Shown piece after piece: positions 59,872-64,000 of a DNA stretch of 64,000 nucleotides (position 1 is the first letter of the stretch; the number at the start of each line of letters is the position of its first letter). Below the pieces are notes generated by a model. It was not told the DNA's origin and searched no databases. It saw only the letters and a program-made list of their open reading frames with translations. Source of the DNA: Arthrobacter globiformis (GTDB taxonomy: Bacteria; Actinomycetota; Actinomycetes; Actinomycetales; Micrococcaceae); the NCBI RefSeq assembly GCF_030818015.1, contig NZ_JAUSZX010000001.1, positions 3,906,001 through 3,970,000 of the forward strand. The letters are read 5' to 3'. The translations under genes were made by a program, and so were the position numbers.

Positions 59872-60678
59872 ATGCAGCTCAAGTCCCGTGCCACGGCCAA
59901 ATTCAGCGCCAAGGCAGCCGCAATCCTCGCCGTCGGGGCCATCAGCCTCACCGCTTGCGGCGGCGGCAGCTCCACCCCGGCTGCCACCAGCAGCGGCGGC
60001 GTGCAGCTCATCAATGGCGGCAAGCTCACCGTCTGCTCCGACGTCCCCTACGAGCCCTTCGAATTCCAGAAGGATGGCAAGATCGTCGGCTTCGACATGG
60101 ACATCGCAGGCGAGCTCGCCAAGGACATGAACGCCGAACTCAACGTGGTGGACAGCTCCTTTGAGGCCATCGAGACCGGCACCGCACTCACCGGTTGCGA
60201 CGTTTCCATCTCCTCCATTTCCATCACGGATACGCGCAAGGCCGTCATGGACTTCTCCGATCCGTACCTGAACGATGACTTGACGCTCGTGGCAACCGAG
60301 GCGTCCGGCATCACGAACCTCGACGGCGCCAAGGGCAAGAAGGTGGGCGTCCAGCAGGCCACCACGGGTGCCAAGTACGCCAAGGACAAGGGCCTCGACG
60401 CACAGCAGTTTGAGGACACCGGCCTCCTGGTCCAGGCGCTCAAGGCCGGCACCATCGATGCCGCTTTGGGCAACCAGTCGGTCCTCGGCTACGCCATCAA
60501 GGATGACGCCAAGTTCAAGCGCGTCGAGAACTACGCCACCGGGGAAAAGCTCGGCATCGCGGTTAAGAAGGGCAACACCGCCATGCTCGACAAGGTCAAC
60601 ACGACGCTGAAGCGCCTGACCGACGACGGAAGCCTGAAGAAGTTCGAGACCAGCTGGTTCGGCGAAGCCACCAAGTAA
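59872..60678 (+). CDS. Amino-acid ABC transporter substrate-binding lipoprotein
   Basis: A 268-residue extracellular binding lipoprotein (SBP family 3). The signal sequence ends in the lipobox LTAC (Cys at 29), followed by a Gly/Ser/Thr linker. The mature domain has LTVCSDVPYEPFEFQKDGKIVGFDMDIAGELA, SITDTRKAVMDFSDPY and GKKVGVQQATTGAKYAKD. The family binds polar amino acids or cystine; the specific ligand is uncertain. A hairpin behind its stop probably protects this part of the message so the binding protein is made in excess over the permease. Confidence 0.92.
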   Translation: MQLKSRATAKFSAKAAAILAVGAISLTACGGGSSTPAATSSGGVQLINGGKLTVCSDVPYEPFEFQKDGKIVGFDMDIAGELAKDMNAELNVVDSSFEAIETGTALTGCDVSISSISITDTRKAVMDFSDPYLNDDLTLVATEASGITNLDGAKGKKVGVQQATTGAKYAKDKGLDAQQFEDTGLLVQALKAGTIDAALGNQSVLGYAIKDDAKFKRVENYATGEKLGIAVKKGNTAMLDKVNTTLKRLTDDGSLKKFETSWFGEATK

Positions 60679-60704
60679 CCGGCGCGCCTGACACCTACGT
60701 GGCA

Positions 60705-60747
60705 GGGGCCCCGTCCGGGATCTGTTCGACAGTCCGTGCGGGGCCTC
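60705..60747 (+). other. Intra-operon hairpin between binding protein and permease
   Basis: GGCCCCG (60707-60713) pairs with CGGGGCC (60739-60745), extended by a G-U and a G-C pair. Such a stem in the 97-bp gap after a binding-protein gene commonly stabilises the upstream mRNA or partially terminates. Confidence 0.5.
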
Positions 60748-60775
60748 AACTGCGCAAAACGAATGTGAGTACACC

Positions 60776-61567
60776 ATGGCAATGACCGCACGACAGCGGG
60801 CCAGAGTAAGTCTGTACGTCCAGGCCGGGATTTTCGTTGTGGCTGTGGCCGCGCTGATCCTGGCCACCGACTGGAAGACCGTCACCACCAACGTCTTCAA
60901 CTTCGGCAAGATCGGCCCGATGTTCCCGGACATCTTCTTCTCGGGTCTGAAAAACACCCTGATCTACACGTTCCTCGGGTTCATTGTGGGTCTGTCCGGA
61001 GGGCTGCTGCTGGCCCTCATGAAGCTCTCCAGCTTCCCGCTGTACCGCTGGATCGCCACGGGCTACATCGAATTCTTCCGCGGCATCCCGGCGCTGCTGG
61101 TGTTTATCGCCTTCGGCTACGGTGTTCCGTTGGCGTTCGGTGTGCAGTGGAATGTGGCCGTTGTCGTGATGGTGTCGCTAGGCATGGTGGCGGCCGCCTA
61201 CATCGCCGAGACGCTCCGCGCCGGCCTGCAGGCCGTGCCCAAGGGCCAGACGGAAGCCGCGCGGTCGCTGGGCATGCCGCAGTGGCGGGCCATGGTGACG
61301 ATCGTCATCCCCCAGGCCTTCAGGATTGTCCTGCCGCCGCTGACCAACGAGGTCATCCTGCTGACCAAGGACTCGTCGCTGATCTACGTGCTGGGTCTGA
61401 CGGCGTCGCAGTACGAGCTCACCAAGTTCGGCCGCGACGGCATCTCCAGCCTCGGCGCAGGGCTCACCCCGCTCTTGGTGGCGGGCGCGTTCTACCTCGT
61501 GGTCACCATCCCGCTGAGCCTCCTGGCCCGGAAGTTCGAAAGCCGCTCCGCGCGGACCAAGCGTTAG
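60776..61567 (+). CDS. Amino-acid ABC transporter permease
   Basis: A 263-residue HisM/GlnP-family permease. Five or six membrane helices, the conserved [19 protein letters not shown], and the EAA loop [32 protein letters not shown] that contacts the ATPase; [18 protein letters not shown] marks the first core helix. An N-terminal helix (about 15-30) precedes the core. A single permease gene is present, so it probably works as a homodimer. Second gene of the operon; the ATPase follows 10 bp later. Confidence 0.93.
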   Translation: MAMTARQRARVSLYVQAGIFVVAVAALILATDWKTVTTNVFNFGKIGPMFPDIFFSGLKNTLIYTFLGFIVGLSGGLLLALMKLSSFPLYRWIATGYIEFFRGIPALLVFIAFGYGVPLAFGVQWNVAVVVMVSLGMVAAAYIAETLRAGLQAVPKGQTEAARSLGMPQWRAMVTIVIPQAFRIVLPPLTNEVILLTKDSSLIYVLGLTASQYELTKFGRDGISSLGAGLTPLLVAGAFYLVVTIPLSLLARKFESRSARTKR

Positions 61568-61577
61568 GCAGAGAGTC

Positions 61578-62381
61578 ATGAACGACGTCGAAATTCACTC
61601 CCGCGCCCAAAGCGGGCGCGTCCACGCCGCCGGTGTGGCCATCAAGGACCTGCGCAAGTCGTACGGCTCCAACGAGGTCCTCAAGGGCATCAGCCTGGAC
61701 GTCGCACCGGGCGAAGTGGTGTGCCTGATCGGTCCGTCCGGTTCCGGCAAGTCCACGCTCCTGCGGTGCGTCAACCTGCTGGAACAGCCAAATGAGGGCA
61801 ACATCCACGTGGGCGGCTTCGACGCCACTGATCCAGACGTGGACATCGACAAGATGCGCCGCAAGGTGGGCATGGTGTTCCAGCAGTTCAACCTGTTTCC
61901 GCACCTCAACGCGCTGCGAAACTGCACGGTCGCCCAGACCAAGGTGCTGAAGCGCCCGCAGGCCGAAGCGGACAAGATCGCCCGGGCCAACCTTGAGCGT
62001 GTGGGGCTCGGGCACCTTTCCGACCGGTACCCCGACCAGCTCTCCGGCGGCCAGCAGCAGCGTGTGGCCATCGCCCGGGCGCTGAGCATGGATCCCGAGC
62101 TGATGCTCTTCGACGAGCCCACTTCCGCCCTCGACCCTGAAACCGTGGGCGACGTACTCTCGGTCATGCGGAACCTGGCCAAGGAAGGCATGACCATGCT
62201 CGTTGTCACGCACGAAATGGGCTTTGCCCGTGAAGTGGCTGACCGCGTGGTGTTCATGGACGGCGGCGTAGTGGTCGAGGAAGGGATTGCCGAACACGTC
62301 ATCTCCTCCCCCACTCAGAGCCGTACCAAGGAATTCCTCCGCCGCGTACTGGACCCTACCCACATCGAGATCGCCGAGTAG
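61578..62381 (+). CDS. Amino-acid ABC transporter ATPase
   Basis: A 267-residue GlnQ/HisP-type ATPase. Walker [16 protein letters not shown]-loop [12 protein letters not shown], signature [15 protein letters not shown], Walker [13 protein letters not shown] and switch His VTHEMGF are complete. It powers the transporter formed with the two preceding genes. The first 20 residues are a hydrophilic extension. The operon ends at the strong terminator 62403-62442. Confidence 0.95.
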   Translation: MNDVEIHSRAQSGRVHAAGVAIKDLRKSYGSNEVLKGISLDVAPGEVVCLIGPSGSGKSTLLRCVNLLEQPNEGNIHVGGFDATDPDVDIDKMRRKVGMVFQQFNLFPHLNALRNCTVAQTKVLKRPQAEADKIARANLERVGLGHLSDRYPDQLSGGQQQRVAIARALSMDPELMLFDEPTSALDPETVGDVLSVMRNLAKEGMTMLVVTHEMGFAREVADRVVFMDGGVVVEEGIAEHVISSPTQSRTKEFLRRVLDPTHIEIAE

Positions 62382-62402
62382 TCACTCCTGCGACGCGCAA
62401 TC

Positions 62403-62443
62403 GGTCCGGGGACACTCATATTCGGGTATCCCCGGACCTTTTC
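62403..62443 (+). terminator. Rho-independent terminator of the amino-acid ABC operon
   Basis: GGTCCGGGGA (62403-62412) pairs perfectly with TCCCCGGACC (62429-62438), followed by TTTTC. It overlaps the last codons of the convergent AbiEi-like gene. Confidence 0.88.
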
Positions 62444-63417
62444 TGCGTCGCGGCACCGTTTGCGCGTCCCAGCGAAGAAAGACGACGGCGCGGCACACCC
62501 GCCGCCGACAGTTTCCGCTCGAGTTCACCGGGCGACCAAAGGTCAGCCCACACCCACCGAACGACATTTCGGCCGGTCGCCCGGATACGGTCCTCGCGCA
62601 GCTTCTCGTCGACTACCACCTGCCCCGGCGTGCGCCCCTTGAGATATTCGGGCTTCTGGTACTTGGCTATGCCATCGAACTCGCCAACCGTCCGGCTACC
62701 CTCCCAGTAAAAGTCCGAGTAGCCCACGCGCCCCGTGGAGTTCCGCACTTCATACTGCAGGGCCGGCGGTGCAAATCCGGCCGCGTGTATTAGGCCGCGG
62801 CTGTAGGACTCTCCGGCCGATTCTGCCTGCGGATCGGCGAACTCGATGGCAATACGTACCCGCCTTTCAACCGCCGGGACATACCGGCCCGGCAGCTCCC
62901 CGAGCAACTGCTCCTTGCTGAGAGCAGGAAGGCCGCGCGCGCTGTCCGGCCTGAGCACGTGATCCAGGGGCACGAGCGCCTCAGCGAACGGGACGAAGGC
63001 GGCGAGGTCCAGCACGGTGGTGATGCGTGAAGTAACCAGTAGCCCGTCCAGTTCCTCGGCTTCGATCTTTTCGGGATCAGCCAGGTGGCGCCGCACGCCG
63101 GCCCGAGATCGCCCGCCCCCGTGGAAGGTGGTCAGCGCGTGAACCGGCTGGCCCCGCTGAATGGTGGGCACACCCCATGGCGACGCTGCAGAGTGATGCG
63201 AGAAGATCGTGGGAGCCACGCAGGTCTCGGCGACGGCTTCGATCCGCAGCCTGTACCGCTCTGATCCGTGCAGCCTGTTCCATTCCGCCGCATCAACATA
63301 GACGCCCTGGCGGATGCGCACCAGTTTGCCCGACTTGGCGTCAGCGGACAGTGGGCGGGGGCTGGCGCCGATCTGGGTCAGGTGCTTGGTCAGAATCAGC
63401 CGGGGAAGTGTCGTCAT
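62416..63417 (-). CDS. AbiEi-like / DUF559-type protein
   Basis: A 333-residue protein of a kind common in actinobacteria. The N-terminal part (about 1-60) resembles the winged-helix of AbiEi-type antitoxins (SGKLVRIRQGVYVDAAEWN, then FSHHSAASPWGVP). The C-terminal part (about 215-300) resembles a Vsr/DUF559 PD-(D/E)XK nuclease-like fold (GYSDFYWEGSRTVGEFDG, then DEKLREDRIRATGRNVVRWVWADL). The cognate AbiEii nucleotidyltransferase is absent, so it is not a complete abortive-infection pair. Function unknown. It sits, out of place, between the amino-acid transporter and menD. Confidence 0.72.
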   Translation of the reverse strand: MTTLPRLILTKHLTQIGASPRPLSADAKSGKLVRIRQGVYVDAAEWNRLHGSERYRLRIEAVAETCVAPTIFSHHSAASPWGVPTIQRGQPVHALTTFHGGGRSRAGVRRHLADPEKIEAEELDGLLVTSRITTVLDLAAFVPFAEALVPLDHVLRPDSARGLPALSKEQLLGELPGRYVPAVERRVRIAIEFADPQAESAGESYSRGLIHAAGFAPPALQYEVRNSTGRVGYSDFYWEGSRTVGEFDGIAKYQKPEYLKGRTPGQVVVDEKLREDRIRATGRNVVRWVWADLWSPGELERKLSAAGVPRRRLSSLGRANGAATQKRSGDTRI

Positions 63418-63619
63418 GCTGAGACAATTCCATGGCAGCCAGGCTGGCTGAAGCGCCGGCTGCGCCTATGTGCAGAATTGCCGCTAAGTGGACAAACGGC
63501 CAGCGGCTGATGACACGGATCTGGCCTGAGGACTGCGATCCGGCCGTGGGACAGCCAAATTTGCGTGTCCCGGCACCGGATCCGCGTCGCGAGGCCGGAT
63601 CCGCATCCCGCGCCGCGTT

Positions 63620-64000
63620 CTAGCCGGCGAGCACCCCGGCCACTGCCGCGCCCACTGCCGCCTTGATCCTGCCGTGCAGGGCCCGGAGTTCGTGCCGGTC
63701 CGTGCGGACCTCAATGATGGTCCGCCCGGTGAAGGGCGCGGCAAGCGCCTCGGCGAGTCCCGCCGTCGTACTCACCGAGCAATGCCCGACGCCGTAGGCT
63801 GCGGCGAGCGCCGCAATGTCCACTGAGTGCGGGGTACTGAAAAGACGTTCGACGGCGTCCCCGTAGCCGCCGGCCTCGGCGACCGCGCCGTGTTCCAGGA
63901 GGCTGAAGATGGCCCCGCCGGAGTCATTGAGCACGACGATGCGCAGCTGCGGCTGTTCCTCGCCGGCGCCAAGGAAGAGGCCGCCGGCGTCGTGCAGGAA
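63620..64000 (-). CDS. menD: MenD, C-terminal part (runs off the right edge)
   Basis: The last 126 residues of a thiamine-diphosphate enzyme: FLHDAGGLFLGAGEEQPQLRIVVLNDSGGAIFSLLEHG contains the Mg/TPP-binding segment (LNDSGGAIF) of 2-succinyl-5-enolpyruvyl-6-hydroxy-3-cyclohexene-1-carboxylate synthase, followed by TPHSVDIAALAAAYGVGH, typical of MenD. It uses the isochorismate made by MenF nearby. The N-terminal three quarters lie outside the window. Assignment rests on the C-terminal pattern plus men neighbours. Confidence 0.88.
   Translation of the reverse strand, partial: FLHDAGGLFLGAGEEQPQLRIVVLNDSGGAIFSLLEHGAVAEAGGYGDAVERLFSTPHSVDIAALAAAYGVGHCSVSTTAGLAEALAAPFTGRTIIEVRTDRHELRALHGRIKAAVGAAVAGVLAG

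Overview
The window is a 64-kb piece of a high-GC Gram-positive genome. Gene content and protein style (menaquinone genes menG/menF/menD, NirA-type sulfite reductase, FprA-like ferredoxin reductases, CHAD, DUF1206 and AI-2E membrane proteins, PucR-controlled GABA genes) fit an actinobacterium of the Micrococcaceae, most like Arthrobacter or Pseudarthrobacter. I see no prophage, integrase, transposase, CRISPR array, rRNA or tRNA. The assignment is from memory of protein families, not from a search.

Layout. 1-7.3 kb: an MFS exporter end, furA-katA (peroxide defence) behind a Fur-type operator, an OafA-like acyltransferase, a DUF2461 protein and an APC-type amino-acid permease. 7.5-13.2 kb: one very large secreted protein joining an animal-type heme peroxidase, RTX calcium repeats, Fn3/Ig-like domains and FG-GAP repeats. 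13.4-18.1 kb: an ethanol/acetaldehyde oxidation operon (aldehyde dehydrogenase, adhP, DUF779) next to its probable GAF-domain regulator, with a CRP/GlxR-like site between them. 18.2-23 kb: ferredoxin-NADP reductase, topoisomerase IB, RarD and a double UspA protein. 23.3-27.8 kb: a GABA/putrescine set (gabT, aminobutyraldehyde dehydrogenase, PucR). 27.8-30.8 kb: an alpha/beta hydrolase joined to the remnant of a PEP-synthase-like gene, then a CYTH-CHAD protein. 31-37.5 kb: a CynX-type transporter with GntR regulator and a group of membrane/stress proteins.

37.6-53.3 kb is a sulfur-assimilation region: cobA (siroheme) with a second ferredoxin-NADP reductase; a sulfonate/nitrate-type ABC transporter; and sir-cysH-cysD-cysN followed across the divide by a sirohydrochlorin chelatase. 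These three operons lie apart, yet their promoters share a 44-bp block at exactly the same distance (33 nt) from three start codons, with a -35/-10 pair that places transcription start at the start codon itself. This is the most interesting signal I found: a compact sulfur regulon with apparently leaderless mRNAs. It ties together transport, sulfate activation and reduction, siroheme and the electron supply to sulfite reductase. A rtcB-like gene and a secreted Ig-repeat protein sit between the sulfur operons.

53.3-64 kb: a TRIC-type channel, a SUKH-like protein, a 455-bp gene-free stretch holding a MITE-like element and a candidate small RNA, then menaquinone genes (polyprenyl diphosphate synthase, geranylgeranyl-reductase-like protein, menG, divergent menF, and the end of menD at the right edge). 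The men genes are split by an amino-acid ABC transporter and an AbiEi-like protein. Intergenic spaces carry several tandem and dispersed repeats and long palindromes, reported below.
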